Origin: JAZBPO01 sp963691775
GTDB taxonomy: Bacteria > Pseudomonadota > Gammaproteobacteria > Pseudomonadales > Azotimanducaceae
Direction of reading: 5' to 3'
DNA: 64,000 bases
NCBI GenBank assembly: GCA_963691775.1
Contig: OY829369.1
Coordinates: 1,054,001-1,118,000, forward strand
This document shows positions 18,303-27,628 of this stretch, in pieces (within the stretch, counting starts at the first letter, position 1; every line of letters starts with the position of its first letter). The notes beneath the pieces were generated by a model. The model worked only from the letters and a program-made list of their open reading frames with translations. It was not told the DNA's origin and did no database searches. The translations under genes were made by a program, and so were the position numbers.

Positions 18303-21300
18303 GCGAAGGACTCCTGACCCGAGAAGCACGGCGGCCGAAATTCACGGACGTGTTCGTGGAGCGGCCGGTCGTCGCGCTTGTCATCGCCCTCGCCCTGCTG
18401 CTGATCGGTCTGCGCGCAGCCCTGTCCATGCCGGTGCTCCAATACCCCCGGATCGAAAGCAGCTCGCTCGAAATCACCACGCCCTACGTAGGCGCCTCCG
18501 CCGAGACAGTACAGGGCTTCATCACCGATCTCGTCGAACGCGCAGCTGCGACCATTCCCGGAATCGATTACATCGAGTCGACCACAACACCCGGCACGAG
18601 CAGCGTGACGGTATTTCTCGACCTGAACGAGAACAGCTCGGATGCGCTTGCCGAGTTGTCCACGCGTCTGGGCCAGATTCGCTTCGAGCTGCCGGAGGGC
18701 GCCGAAGATCCCGCCGTGGAGGTGCGGCGGGCAGATCGTCCGCAGGCGGGCTGGTATCTGGACGTGGTGATCGAGGGCGGACGTTCGCGTGCGGAACTGA
18801 CCGACTACCTGTCGCGGCGCGTAACGCCGATCCTGGCGTCGATTCCAGGCGTTCAGCGAATCGGGCTCGAGGGGGGCTGGGAGCCGGCCATGCGCATATG
18901 GCTCGATCCCGATCGGATGGCCGCATTCAACGTGTCAGCGACAGAACTGCAGACTGCGCTCGCACGCAACAACACGATCGCGACCATCGGCCGGGCCGAG
19001 AATCAGGATCAGCGCATCGAACTCCTGGTAAACACGAACCTGCAGTCCGTCGAGGACTTCGAACGCCTCGTCGTGCGCAACGACGGCGGCGCACTCATAC
19101 GCCTGCGCGACGTTGCACGCGTCGAGCTCGGAGCCGAGGAGGCCTATTCGGCCGCGCGCGCGTCACAGAACCCTACGGTGTTCATCTCGGTGTGGCCGCT
19201 GCCCGGTGCGAACGAGATAGAGATCGCGAACCAGCTCTATGTGCTTCTCGAGGACGTGAACGCGAGCCTGCCGGACGGCATAGAGATCACGGTCGGCTAC
19301 GATGTCACGCAGTACATGCGCAACGCGCTCCGGGAGATCGGCATCACGTTGATCGAGACCGTGCTGCTCGTCGGTCTCGTGGTCGTCGCCCTCATGGGCT
19401 CCCTGCGCACGGCCCTGGTCCCCTTGGTGACCATTCCGATTTCTCTTCTCGGCGCCGTCGCAGCGATGAGCCTCATGGGCTTCTCGCTGAACCTGCTCAC
19501 GGTGCTCGCCATCGTGCTGTCCGTAGGCCTGGTCGTAGACGACGCCATCGTCGTAGTCGAGAACGTCGCACGCTACATGCGCGAGGGCATGACGCGCAGG
19601 CAGGCCGCGCTCGCGAGCTCCAGGCAGCTGCTTACCCCCATCATCGCGATGACGCTGACGCTTGCCGCGGTGTATGCGCCTATCGGATTTCTCACCGGTC
19701 TGACCGGCGTCCTGTTCAAGGAGTTCGCGTTCACGCTCGCCGTAGCCGTGCTCATTTCGGGAATCGTCGCGTTGACGCTTTCGCCGGTCATGAGCGCCCG
19801 GGTGATTCCGAGCGGCGGTGAGGAAGGCTGGCTGACCCACCTTGTGAACACGCAGTTCTCCCGCACGTCAGACCTCTACCGCCGCGTGCTCGACCGCCTC
19901 CTCGACAACAACGGCAAGGTCATCGCAATCGCGCTCTGGGTCGCGCTGCTGGCCGCTCCCTTCTTCCTGTTCTCACAGAAGGAGCTCGCGCCCACGGAGG
20001 ATCAGTCCGAGATCATGGTGATCTTCAACGCCGCGCCGGAGTCGACGCTCGAGTACACCACCGACCATATGTACGACGTCGTAGACGCGATGCTGGGCCT
20101 GCCCGGTGCGGAGTTCATGTGGCAGGTGCTCCTCCCGTCCGGAGGCTTCAGCGGCATGATCTTCTCGGACTACGCCGAACGCGCGCTGTCCGTCCACGAG
20201 ATGCTGCCCATGGCCTTCGGCGCGACGGCGAACGTGATCGGCCTCGAAGCCTTCCCGATTCTCCCTTCGGCCTTGCCCACGGCGGGCAACTTCGACGTCG
20301 AGCTCGTCGTCGTGTCCGGCGACGAGCCGATCGACATGCTCCCCCATGCTCGCGCGCTGGTAGATGCCGCGATGGCGACCGGAATGTTCCTGTATGCGGA
20401 CACCGATCTGCGTATTGATCTACCTCAGGGCCGCCTGCGCCTCGACCGCGATCGCGCCGCGGATCTCGGGCTCGATCTCACGGAAGTCAGCCAGCAGCTC
20501 GCAGTGTTCCTTTCGACCAACTTCGTCAATCGCTTCGATCTCGACGGCCGCGCCTACCGCGTCATTCCTGCACTTGCAGGCACAGACAGGCCTGATCCGC
20601 AAAGCCTGCTGAATCTGCGTTTGCGCACGCCGAATGGCGACCTCGTCCCGGTGTCGGCGATCGCAAGCCTCGAGCGAGACGTCGGCCCACGTGTGCTGTC
20701 GAAGTTCCAGCAGAACAATGCCTTCAGGGTGACCGGAGCGGTCGTGCCGGGTATGACCAAGGGCCAGGGGCTCGACGCCCTCGAGCAGGCCGCCGCGAAG
20801 ATTCTCCCCGCCGGCTATACGCTCGACTACGCCGGCGAGTCGAGGCAGCTGCGCAAGGAAGGCAACACGCTCGTGGGCGTGCTCGGCATCTCTTTGGCCT
20901 TCGTGTTCCTGTGCCTCGCGGTGCAGTTCAACTCCTTTCGCGATCCGCTTGTGGTCCTGCTCGGCTCTGTGCCGCTCGCCCTGTCAGGCGCGATGCTCTT
21001 CACCTTCCTCGGCTGGACCACGATCAACATCTACTCGCAGGTCGGCTTCATCACGCTCGTGGGACTGGTCTCGAAGAACGCGATCCTGATAGTCGAATTT
21101 GCTCGCCAGCTGCAGGCGGACGGGGCCGACAAACTGCGGGCGATCAAGGAGGCATCTGAAACACGCCTGCGGCCGGTGCTCATGACGACCGGCGCCACCG
21201 TGATGGGACACTTCCCGCTCGTGCTCGTGGTGGGGCCCGGCGCCGAGGCCAGGAACTCGATCGGTATCATCCTCGTCGCGGGCATGCTCGTCGGCACGCT

Positions 21301-21403
21301 ATTCACGCTCTTCGTGCTGCCGTCGATCTATCTCATCCTGGCGTCCGAGCACGCACGCAAGCCCGCCGAGGCAGACCCATTCGCGGATACGTTGGCAACC
21401 TGA
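18299..21403 (+). CDS. RND family efflux transporter, inner-membrane subunit, pump 1
   Basis: Proton-driven exporter of 1034 residues with the HAE-1-like architecture: first membrane helix at 28-48, a large periplasmic loop, six helices including GLVVDDAIVVVENV with the two proton-relay aspartates in TM4, then the second repeat ending with six further helices (FVFLCLAVQFNSF, LIVEFARQL). No outer-membrane factor gene is adjacent, so it must borrow one. Substrate not predictable. Starts with GTG in a 4-base overlap with the adaptor gene. Confidence 0.93.
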   Translation: MSEGLLTREARRPKFTDVFVERPVVALVIALALLLIGLRAALSMPVLQYPRIESSSLEITTPYVGASAETVQGFITDLVERAAATIPGIDYIESTTTPGTSSVTVFLDLNENSSDALAELSTRLGQIRFELPEGAEDPAVEVRRADRPQAGWYLDVVIEGGRSRAELTDYLSRRVTPILASIPGVQRIGLEGGWEPAMRIWLDPDRMAAFNVSATELQTALARNNTIATIGRAENQDQRIELLVNTNLQSVEDFERLVVRNDGGALIRLRDVARVELGAEEAYSAARASQNPTVFISVWPLPGANEIEIANQLYVLLEDVNASLPDGIEITVGYDVTQYMRNALREIGITLIETVLLVGLVVVALMGSLRTALVPLVTIPISLLGAVAAMSLMGFSLNLLTVLAIVLSVGLVVDDAIVVVENVARYMREGMTRRQAALASSRQLLTPIIAMTLTLAAVYAPIGFLTGLTGVLFKEFAFTLAVAVLISGIVALTLSPVMSARVIPSGGEEGWLTHLVNTQFSRTSDLYRRVLDRLLDNNGKVIAIALWVALLAAPFFLFSQKELAPTEDQSEIMVIFNAAPESTLEYTTDHMYDVVDAMLGLPGAEFMWQVLLPSGGFSGMIFSDYAERALSVHEMLPMAFGATANVIGLEAFPILPSALPTAGNFDVELVVVSGDEPIDMLPHARALVDAAMATGMFLYADTDLRIDLPQGRLRLDRDRAADLGLDLTEVSQQLAVFLSTNFVNRFDLDGRAYRVIPALAGTDRPDPQSLLNLRLRTPNGDLVPVSAIASLERDVGPRVLSKFQQNNAFRVTGAVVPGMTKGQGLDALEQAAAKILPAGYTLDYAGESRQLRKEGNTLVGVLGISLAFVFLCLAVQFNSFRDPLVVLLGSVPLALSGAMLFTFLGWTTINIYSQVGFITLVGLVSKNAILIVEFARQLQADGADKLRAIKEASETRLRPVLMTTGATVMGHFPLVLVVGPGAEARNSIGIILVAGMLVGTLFTLFVLPSIYLILASEHARKPAEADPFADTLAT

Positions 21404-21419
21404 AGCCCCTTCCCGTGCG

Positions 21420-21734
21420 TCAGGCGCGCGCAAGTACCTTGCGCTGCTTGATCCGCACCCGCGGCCTGCCGGCCTCAGTCGGCTCGGCCATCCGAACGAG
21501 CATTCTGCGCACCCGAGTGCGACTCGCGGGGCGCGCGATCTCTTCACGCAGGATGCGTACGTCCGCGGGCGCTTCGACCCCGATGCGTGCAGCCCCGCCC
21601 TTGACGCTGACGAGACTCACCACAATGCCGCCGCCGAGATCGATCGTCTCCCCCGGGGCGATCGTTATGCTCGTCTCCTCGCGTTCGCCGCGGGCGTTCC
21701 GCTCGCCCTCCAAACCCTCTGTTCCCTGAGTCAC
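21420..21734 (-). CDS. divergent CsrA-like RNA-binding protein with N- and C-terminal extensions
   Basis: 104 residues; the CsrA core occupies about 22-66: ITIAPGETIDLGGGIVVSLVSVKGGAARIGVEAP followed by the conserved REEI helix start (quoted in parts: APGETIDLGG, SVKGGAARIGVEAP). R50 corresponds to the RNA-binding Arg44 of CsrA. Canonical CsrA begins MLILTRR; here that strand is replaced by ETSITIAP, removing the basic RNA-contact residues of strand 1, and there is a 20-residue acidic leader and a 38-residue Arg-rich tail. So it may bind RNA differently or not at all. GTG start with GAGG upstream. Convergent with RND pump 1. Confidence 0.7.
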   Translation of the reverse strand: MTQGTEGLEGERNARGEREETSITIAPGETIDLGGGIVVSLVSVKGGAARIGVEAPADVRILREEIARPASRTRVRRMLVRMAEPTEAGRPRVRIKQRKVLARA

Positions 21735-21872
21735 TCTCGGCCTCGCATCTGTGGCTGATTAACAGTGCGAGAACCATAGCGAGCGCGAGGCACCGATCGG
21801 TTCGCCCTTAACGCTTGTTGACCAAAGAAGACACGTCTGGGGTAGAACGCCGAAGCGGCATGCTCCGATCGG

Positions 21873-23333
21873 TCAGGCTTCGGCCGCCTCCCCGACACGT
21901 GCTGCGCGGGCCCGGGTCAACTTCTCGAGGTTCGCTTCATGGCCAGCTCTGCTGATCCTGTAGAAGAAGAGCACCACGATCGCGAAGAGGTAGAACGCCC
22001 ATTCCACGGGGATATAGATCCGCGCGAGGTCGTACACCGTCTCCACCGGCACCTCCCCGAGGTCCGCCTGGGTCGGAAAGTCGACGATCGCAAGGATCTG
22101 TCCGGCAACGATTACGCCCAGCCCGTTCACCGCCTTCTGCGCAAAGGTGTTCGCCGCAAAGAAGGTGCCCTCCGAGCGCCGGCCCGTGGTGACCTCCGAG
22201 TCCTCGACCACATCGGCGATCATCGCCGCCACGAGGATCGTCGAGCAGATCATCAACATCACCTCGGTGCCATTGAAGGTGAGAATCGTCCAGAACAGCA
22301 GCTCGGTGCCGTTCTCCGGGAAAAGACCAAGCATGCGCAGCAGATAGGGCATGGGCGCCATGATCACGGCTACCGAGGTGATCGTGATCGCAGCGGTCTT
22401 CTTGCCCAGCGCGCGGGTCGCCAGAGGCGCGATCAGGAGCGCGAGGAACGCCGAGAAGAAGTACGGGAACTGCAGGTAACCGATCTGCTCGGTGGTGAAC
22501 TCCCACATGTGGCGGGTGAAGTAGATCGACAGCGTGGTCGATACGCCGGAGGCGACCGCGGTGAAGAGCGCCGCCACGAAAAGGACCAGGAAGGACCGGT
22601 TGCCGAGCGTTTCGCCAAGCTCCCGCGCAATCCGGCGCGCGTCGAAGGACCCTTCCACGGGCGGCGGCTGCTTCAGATAGGGAATGTGTCGATGCGTTCC
22701 AAGCGACGACGCCATGATCGAGATGAACATGATGATGGACGCCGCGAGCCCGTAGTTCGACCAGCCCTCAACGTAGAGCAGACCGCCCTTCTCTTCCGGC
22801 AGGAACACGAGGTAGGCAAGGACCGCCATGGTCAGGCCGCCCCACCAGGCGAAGAAGTAGCGGAAGCTCACGAACTTGGTGCGCTCGTCGTAATCCTCGG
22901 TGAGTTCAGCGATGAGGGCCGTCGCGGGGATATCGTAGAGCGTGACCGTCGTGCGAATCAGGATCGCCATGACCGTGAGGTAGACGACAAGGGCGTCCTG
23001 CGAGAGATCGGGCGGCGACCAGAGAAAGTAGTACCCGATGCTCACGGGCACCGCGGACAGGTACATCAGTGGATGTCGCCGGCCCCAGCGCGAACGGAGA
23101 TTGTCGGAAAAGTAACCGACGGCCGGATCCGAAACTGCGTCGAAGAGCAGCGCAATGAACAGCGCGAAGGATACGGAGCTCGCTGGCAGGCCAATGACCT
23201 GGCTGTAGAAGAACAGCAGTAAATAGGAGAACCCGTTCGCCTTTGCGCCCTGCGCAACGGCGCCGAAGCCGTAGACGATCTTCGTACCCAGACCGGTGGT
23301 GCTGTGCGCTTTCGTTTTCATGGCGCGCACCAT
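21873..23333 (-). CDS. MFS transporter of the GPH (MelB-like) cation symporter family
   Basis: Inner-membrane symporter of 486 residues with about 12 membrane helices. Family features seen: KIVYGFGAVAQGAKANGF at the N-terminus, LFDAVSDPAVGYFSDN with the cation-site aspartates, and RSRWGRRHPLMY in the helix 2-3 loop. Members carry sugars, glucuronides or sulfonated sugars together with Na+, H+ or Li+. Start ATG 23333; ATG 23321 (MKTKAHS) is equally likely, neither has a strong ribosome site. No metabolic gene adjoins it, so the substrate is open. Confidence 0.88.
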   Translation of the reverse strand: MVRAMKTKAHSTTGLGTKIVYGFGAVAQGAKANGFSYLLLFFYSQVIGLPASSVSFALFIALLFDAVSDPAVGYFSDNLRSRWGRRHPLMYLSAVPVSIGYYFLWSPPDLSQDALVVYLTVMAILIRTTVTLYDIPATALIAELTEDYDERTKFVSFRYFFAWWGGLTMAVLAYLVFLPEEKGGLLYVEGWSNYGLAASIIMFISIMASSLGTHRHIPYLKQPPPVEGSFDARRIARELGETLGNRSFLVLFVAALFTAVASGVSTTLSIYFTRHMWEFTTEQIGYLQFPYFFSAFLALLIAPLATRALGKKTAAITITSVAVIMAPMPYLLRMLGLFPENGTELLFWTILTFNGTEVMLMICSTILVAAMIADVVEDSEVTTGRRSEGTFFAANTFAQKAVNGLGVIVAGQILAIVDFPTQADLGEVPVETVYDLARIYIPVEWAFYLFAIVVLFFYRISRAGHEANLEKLTRARAARVGEAAEA

Positions 23334-23382
23334 GGGGTGCGCGTCCGGCCATGTCCAGCGATTAGAGGGCTCGACGCGAGTC

Positions 23383-23733
23383 TCAGTTCATGGTCAGCCT
23401 GAGTGCAACCGTTTCACCCGGTTTCTCGTCGAATACGCTGCTGTAGACGTCGCCCTCCCACTCGTACCAGACGGTCCAGCCGTCCACGTAGGATTCCTCG
23501 CGCCATACGGCTCGGCAATCCGTACGCAGATCCCAGCGCAGGATCGAGACCAGGGACGCTCCGCCCGCAGGACGGACCGGAGCGCAGTCGCCGGCTTCCT
23601 CGGCGATGCGCCGCTCCTTCATGACCGGCGCAACGTCAACCACGCGACCCTGGACCGTGAAGCTCTCCGCCCATGCCGGAACCCCGAGCTGAGTGCAGAT
23701 CGCCAGCGCTGAGAGAGTAATGAACTTCTTCAT
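23383..23733 (-). CDS. small secreted protein, related to the glycine-zipper protein of the same operon
   Basis: 116 residues with a clear signal peptide (cleavage likely after PAWA-E, residue about 22). The mature part is SFTVQGRVVDVAPV..., a Cys pair, and the C-terminal WYEWEGDVYSSVFDEKPGET. That C-terminus parallels YRYAGRRFTKIVDDHPGER of the glycine-zipper protein at the other end of the operon, so the two look like paralogues, this one lacking the glycine zipper. Last gene of the nine-gene envelope operon; its ATG overlaps the stop of the transglycosylase (ATGA). Confidence 0.75.
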   Translation of the reverse strand: MKKFITLSALAICTQLGVPAWAESFTVQGRVVDVAPVMKERRIAEEAGDCAPVRPAGGASLVSILRWDLRTDCRAVWREESYVDGWTVWYEWEGDVYSSVFDEKPGETVALRLTMN

Positions 23734-24434
23734 CGCACGTCCTCCGTGAAGCCGAGCGCCGCAAGGCGTGATGCATCCGCCACGGAAAGGACGTCACCAT
23801 CGACGCGCATCCGAACGGCATGGCCATCCTCGTATGCGACAACCTGAAAGTGAGCGGACTCGAACTGGGCGTTCAAAGACGCCGCGAGCCGTTCCGCCCG
23901 GATCCGGTGACGGAATCGCAGCAGGTCATCGCCGACCTGCGCGAGCGCTGCGGCATGCGCATCTTCACCGACCTTTTGCGCATCAGCGCGGTGGGCCAGT
24001 ACACGCTCGATGTATCGCTGCGCTCCCGGAGGAAGCGATTCCCCGCGCGCCAGCGTGCGTTCGATGCGGCTGGGCCCGTAGTTATAGGACGCGAGGGCGA
24101 TCTCGAGGTCACCGCCGGCGCGGATTCGCAGCTCGGCGAGATATCGCGCACCGAGTTCGATGTTCAGGCACGGATTGTAGAGCTCGGAGAGCCGACGAAC
24201 ACCGAGATGGCGTGCCGTGCCAGGCCACTGGATCTGCATCACCCCGTGCGCATTGGCGGCTGAGCGCGCGTCGGCATCCAGGTGGCTTTCCGTCATCGCG
24301 ACGCCGAGCAAGAGATCCATGGGCACGTCGTGCAGGCGGGCCGCTGCTTCGAAGCACCCACGCCAGGGCACCGGTTCGCGTGCTGACGCGGGCCAGGCAA
24401 GGCCGATAAGCACAAGGAGCAGAAGGATGCGCAT
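23730..24434 (-). CDS. lytic transglycosylase (SLT domain) with C-terminal extension
   Basis: Cleaves peptidoglycan glycan strands in the periplasm. 234 residues. Signal peptide 1-18 (LLVLIGLAWPASA-R). SLT domain at about 25-150: catalytic Glu in GVAMTESHLDADARS, then GVMQIQ, NIELGARYL and IALASYNYGPSRI. A further 70 residues (FESAHFQVVAYEDGHAV) form a small domain of unknown function. Coupled to its neighbours by TGATG upstream and ATGA downstream. In the operon it probably opens the cell wall for an assembly built around the MotA/MotB-like pair, by analogy with other trans-envelope machines. Confidence 0.9.
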   Translation of the reverse strand: MRILLLLVLIGLAWPASAREPVPWRGCFEAAARLHDVPMDLLLGVAMTESHLDADARSAANAHGVMQIQWPGTARHLGVRRLSELYNPCLNIELGARYLAELRIRAGGDLEIALASYNYGPSRIERTLARGESLPPGAQRYIERVLAHRADAQKVGEDAHAAALAQVGDDLLRFRHRIRAERLAASLNAQFESAHFQVVAYEDGHAVRMRVDGDVLSVADASRLAALGFTEDVR

Positions 24435-25225
24435 CAGGGCTGCGTCCCTGTCAGCATGGCGACGCGAGCGAACATCTCGTCGCGCGCCGCCTCGCTGCTG
24501 TAGGGAAACACCACCTGGTACTGCCCTGGAGCGTCGCGACGGACCTCGAAGGGGTGTTCAAGGGCCCGCGCGAGGCGCTGAGCAAAGCCATTCGCCGACA
24601 TTTCGCTGTGAAAGGGCGTCCATACCGATGCCTGTTCAGGCCGCGCTGCGATACCGCCGAGGACGGGCTGCAGGACAGCTGCGGCAGCACCGTCATCCTC
24701 GATCGCGTCGCTGGATGGATTCATCCGCAAATCCTCCGCCGCGGCCACTCGCGAGAGCGAGGCGCCCGACTGCGCCCGCGCTCCGCCCGTTGAACCGATG
24801 ACTTCCGCGTCGGCGACTGCGCGCGCGCCGTCGCCTGACGGCGCAGATAGCGCCGTGGTCTCGAGCGCGTCGGTCAGCGCTCCGGCTGCTTCGTTCTCGG
24901 GCGCCCACCAGGCGTAGTCGTCAGCGAACGCTTCCGGCAGCGCCGTTACCTCCGGCCAGACCCTCTCCTCGCCGGCCATGCGCTCGCCGGACGCCAGCTT
25001 CGCCTGTGCTTCCGCAAGAGGGGTAACCGCGGCAACTGGTACGGCGCCCACATTCGGGGCCGGGGTCGAGGCTATTTCCGGGTCCGTTCGCAGCGCAGTC
25101 AATGACGCCTCGCGCAGCGCCTCGGCGAACCCTGCGCCACGTTCGATCCATCCGCCCGCCTGCGTCCCGGCCGCAAAGAACAACACCAGCACCGCGCCGA
25201 AGCACATACCAAACACGAATCGCAT
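24434..25225 (-). CDS. membrane-anchored periplasmic protein of unknown function
   Basis: 263 residues. N-terminal hydrophobic segment 2-24 (FVFGMCFGAVLVLFFAAG) that may be a signal anchor, a long low-complexity Ala/Glu/Pro-rich linker, and a C-terminal globular part of about 55 residues (FAQRLARALEHPFEV, YQVVFPYSSEAARDEMFARV) with the beta-alpha-beta pattern and size of SPOR-like or similar small envelope domains. Start ATG 25225 preceded by GAGGAGGAG. Not recognised as a named family. Fifth-last in the nine-gene operon. Confidence 0.75.
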   Translation of the reverse strand: MRFVFGMCFGAVLVLFFAAGTQAGGWIERGAGFAEALREASLTALRTDPEIASTPAPNVGAVPVAAVTPLAEAQAKLASGERMAGEERVWPEVTALPEAFADDYAWWAPENEAAGALTDALETTALSAPSGDGARAVADAEVIGSTGGARAQSGASLSRVAAAEDLRMNPSSDAIEDDGAAAAVLQPVLGGIAARPEQASVWTPFHSEMSANGFAQRLARALEHPFEVRRDAPGQYQVVFPYSSEAARDEMFARVAMLTGTQP

Positions 25226-25238
25226 GACGATCTCCTCC

Positions 25239-26603
25239 TCAGAGCTGGATGACCCGATCCTCATCCCGAGCCAGATGCACCGCGTGCCAGTCGATTTCTC
25301 CTGGCGCGCCCCGAAGCACCTCTGCCAAGTTGGCTAGCCAGCGATCGAGCGGGCGCGAGACGCGCGTTCCACAAGCGCCAGGGGCCGCGCGCAACACTTC
25401 GGCAAGGCGGCGGGCCACGGCGCGCGTACGCGTGGCGAGCACATACACGCCGGTGTCTGGACGACCGATGTCGGCATGGCCAACCGCAAAGCGGAAGCGA
25501 CGCTCGCCGGCATCGCTCCGGGACGGGCGCAGATCGCAGGACAGCGGGTGCGCGCGACCATTACTCGTCGAGAGGACGAATACCCATGCAGGACGGTCGA
25601 TCTCGAGCGCTAGCTCGGCGCAGAGCACATCTTCACCGCCGCGTCGGCAGATCCCCTCGCGGCGAACCTGTTCGAGCCGGGGAGCACCTAGGATGTCGGG
25701 CGCCAGTTCGAGCGCGCGGCCGGAAGCGGCGTCGATCCGAGTCGGTATGGGCGCCGAGCCTGTGACAAACGGCGCTGACGCCGTAAGGGATGAGGCATGC
25801 GCAAGCCGCACGACCACCGTTGCCAGGCGCTGTGGTGGATGTGCCTCATCTCCTGCAAGGAGCAGCCACATTTTTGGCTGCGGGCCATCCCGGTCGAGCT
25901 CAAGTCGAAGCTCGTGATCGGCGAGCGCATCGTCGCTCACGACCACGAGCGGCGTGCGGCCGAGCTCGGCGCGCAACGCCGCCGCGACGGCAGCATGTGA
26001 CGCGTCGCCTTGGCCCGCCAGATACACGCGACCCTCAAGGTCGCTCGGCCAGGTGCAGCGCAATTGCGAGATCAGGGCGGCGGCGATGCCATCCACATCA
26101 GCGAGCGAAACCGCGGCAGGTCCTGCTGCCCGAGGCAAAGCGAGCGCCGCGCGCTCGCTTGGCGCGAGCTGGCCGCGCCAGTCGATGGCTGCGCCACTGA
26201 TCCACACGCCTTCGATCTGGTCAATCACCCCGACGTGCACGCTTGCGCGACGTGAGGTGCGCGTGACGACCTCCACACCGATGAGCAGCTCAGAGGCCGG
26301 GCGGGGACACGCCCCCGCCGTCTCCGGCAGCGCAACACGCACCCCATCCTCGCGCAAGAGATGCCTGCGCAATTGACGTGCGATCGCTTCTCGCAGTTCG
26401 TCAGAGGCCGCAGCCGGGGCGCCGTCCACGACCGCAACGAACTCGAAAGTCGCGCCCGCAAAGCGCGGGTGCCGCGCAAGACGCTCGGCGAGGCCCGGGC
26501 CTTCGGTCTCGATCCAGCGAGCCAGCGCACCGTCGACGTCCAGATCCGCTGCGCGCGCATCGACGCCCAGCATCAGCAGCAGCAGGAAAGTGAGGGTTCT
26601 CAT
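25239..26603 (-). CDS. secreted protein of unknown function, possible DUF4384-like C-terminal domain
   Basis: 454 residues, signal peptide 1-18 (LLLLMLGVDARA-A). The N-terminal half has strand patterns such as ATFEFVAVVDG, ELLIGVEVVTRTSRRASVHVGVID reminiscent (in part) of CsgG/FlgT-like periplasmic folds. The C-terminal part (about 335-415, DRPAWVFVLSTSNGRAHPL, GVYVLATR) resembles DUF4384, a domain found on surface and caspase-like proteins. These assignments are pattern-based and weak. Four Cys are spread through the protein and could form disulfides. Inside the nine-gene operon, two bases after the MotB-like gene. Confidence 0.7.
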   Translation of the reverse strand: MRTLTFLLLLMLGVDARAADLDVDGALARWIETEGPGLAERLARHPRFAGATFEFVAVVDGAPAAASDELREAIARQLRRHLLREDGVRVALPETAGACPRPASELLIGVEVVTRTSRRASVHVGVIDQIEGVWISGAAIDWRGQLAPSERAALALPRAAGPAAVSLADVDGIAAALISQLRCTWPSDLEGRVYLAGQGDASHAAVAAALRAELGRTPLVVVSDDALADHELRLELDRDGPQPKMWLLLAGDEAHPPQRLATVVVRLAHASSLTASAPFVTGSAPIPTRIDAASGRALELAPDILGAPRLEQVRREGICRRGGEDVLCAELALEIDRPAWVFVLSTSNGRAHPLSCDLRPSRSDAGERRFRFAVGHADIGRPDTGVYVLATRTRAVARRLAEVLRAAPGACGTRVSRPLDRWLANLAEVLRGAPGEIDWHAVHLARDEDRVIQL

Positions 26604-26605
26604 TT

Positions 26606-27628
26606 CTAAGGCTCCCTGTGGGCGAGCAGACGAACTTCACCGAATCGGTCAATGACCAGGACGCCAGCGGCGCCGGCGTCCACCTGAGCGCGCACTGCGC
26701 GTTCGATACGTCCGGGCATGCGAACCCCCCACTGGAACTGCTCGGATTCCGTTCGCAGATTCGCCAGCAGAGCCGAGATCTGTAAGGGAATTGTGCTCGG
26801 CAGCAACTCGTAGACCTCCCCGGGCACGGCACTGGGCGCGAAGCGCAGCGACGAGGTGAGCGCCAGGACATCGCCCTCGCGGAATGCGAACACCTCAATC
26901 GCGTCGCGTCCGATGAGCCGCAGAAAGTCGCGCTCGGAAGCGAAACGCAGACTCAGCCCGGAAGTTTCCTGGGGCGCGGATGCAAGCAACGAGTTGTCCG
27001 CGGCCGCCGCATCGGGGGCGGGCGTGGGCTTGGCGACAGGCTCAGGCGTTGCGCGCGATTGCCCTGAAGGCGGTGATCGCTCCGCGTCTTGCCGTGCCAT
27101 CCCCTCGAGGGCCGCGACGATGCCCTCCCGGCGCGTCTGTGGCGAAGCAGCACGTGCAACATCCAGTGCAGGCTTCAGCGCAGACGCCTCCTCGGTGGCC
27201 GGCGTTGCGCTAATCGGAGCCCCCATCGGCGCTGGCTCCAGCGCAGGACTCTCTAGTGACGGCTCTCCCGGCCGCTGTGATGACTCTGCCCCGACGTTCC
27301 GCCGCACCTCGGCGATCCGATTCGGTTCCGGACTCGGTTCCAGACTCGGTTCCAGACTCGGTTCCGGATTCGGTTCTGGACTCGGTTCCATTTCGGGCTC
27401 CGAGACAGTCACCGCGCCCACGCTCAGCACGACGTCGTCACTCGCTGCAGTCTGCACACCGGCAGACGGCACTTCGAAAGCGGCCGGATTCGAGCCGAGG
27501 GGCGCCGCGTTTCTTGCCAATGCCATGATCGCGACAAGGCAGAAAGCGATGATCGCCATGAAGCGCATGACGTCGGCCTGAAGGCCGTCGTCGTCGACGC
27601 CCAAGGCCACATCACGGCGCCGTTTCAT
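26606..27628 (-). CDS. MotB/ExbD-like single-pass membrane protein with Pro-Glu repeat linker
   Basis: 340 residues. One membrane helix near 23-42 in which QADVMRFMAIIAF places an Asp at the start of the helix, as in MotB (YADFMTAMMAF) and ExbD, where that Asp conducts protons. Next comes a long periplasmic linker with six PEPN/PEPS-type tetrapeptide repeats coded by a 12-base DNA array (27320-27391), then a globular C-terminal region (about 220-340) with no OmpA peptidoglycan-binding motif. Start ATG 27628 with GGGAGG 8 bases upstream; overlaps the MotA-like gene by 17 bases. It probably pairs with that protein to form a proton-driven unit. Confidence 0.7.
   Translation of the reverse strand: MKRRRDVALGVDDDGLQADVMRFMAIIAFCLVAIMALARNAAPLGSNPAAFEVPSAGVQTAASDDVVLSVGAVTVSEPEMEPSPEPNPEPSLEPSLEPSPEPNRIAEVRRNVGAESSQRPGEPSLESPALEPAPMGAPISATPATEEASALKPALDVARAASPQTRREGIVAALEGMARQDAERSPPSGQSRATPEPVAKPTPAPDAAAADNSLLASAPQETSGLSLRFASERDFLRLIGRDAIEVFAFREGDVLALTSSLRFAPSAVPGEVYELLPSTIPLQISALLANLRTESEQFQWGVRMPGRIERAVRAQVDAGAAGVLVIDRFGEVRLLAHREP
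27320..27391. repeat. six 12-base tandem units inside the MotB-like gene
   Basis: Plus-strand units A(T/C)TCGGTTC(C/T)(G/A)(G/T), six in a row. In the gene they encode repeated Pro-Glu-Pro-(Ser/Asn) type tetrapeptides that make up a stiff linker. Confidence 0.9.

Noticed and set aside
18208..19821. 537-codon plus-strand frame inside the RND pump 1 gene
   Set aside because: It runs in another frame of the pump gene, whose own frame has all RND motifs; translation is Arg/His-rich.
21939..23222. 427-codon plus-strand frame opposite the MFS gene
   Set aside because: Antisense shadow; the minus frame encodes a clear 12-helix GPH symporter.
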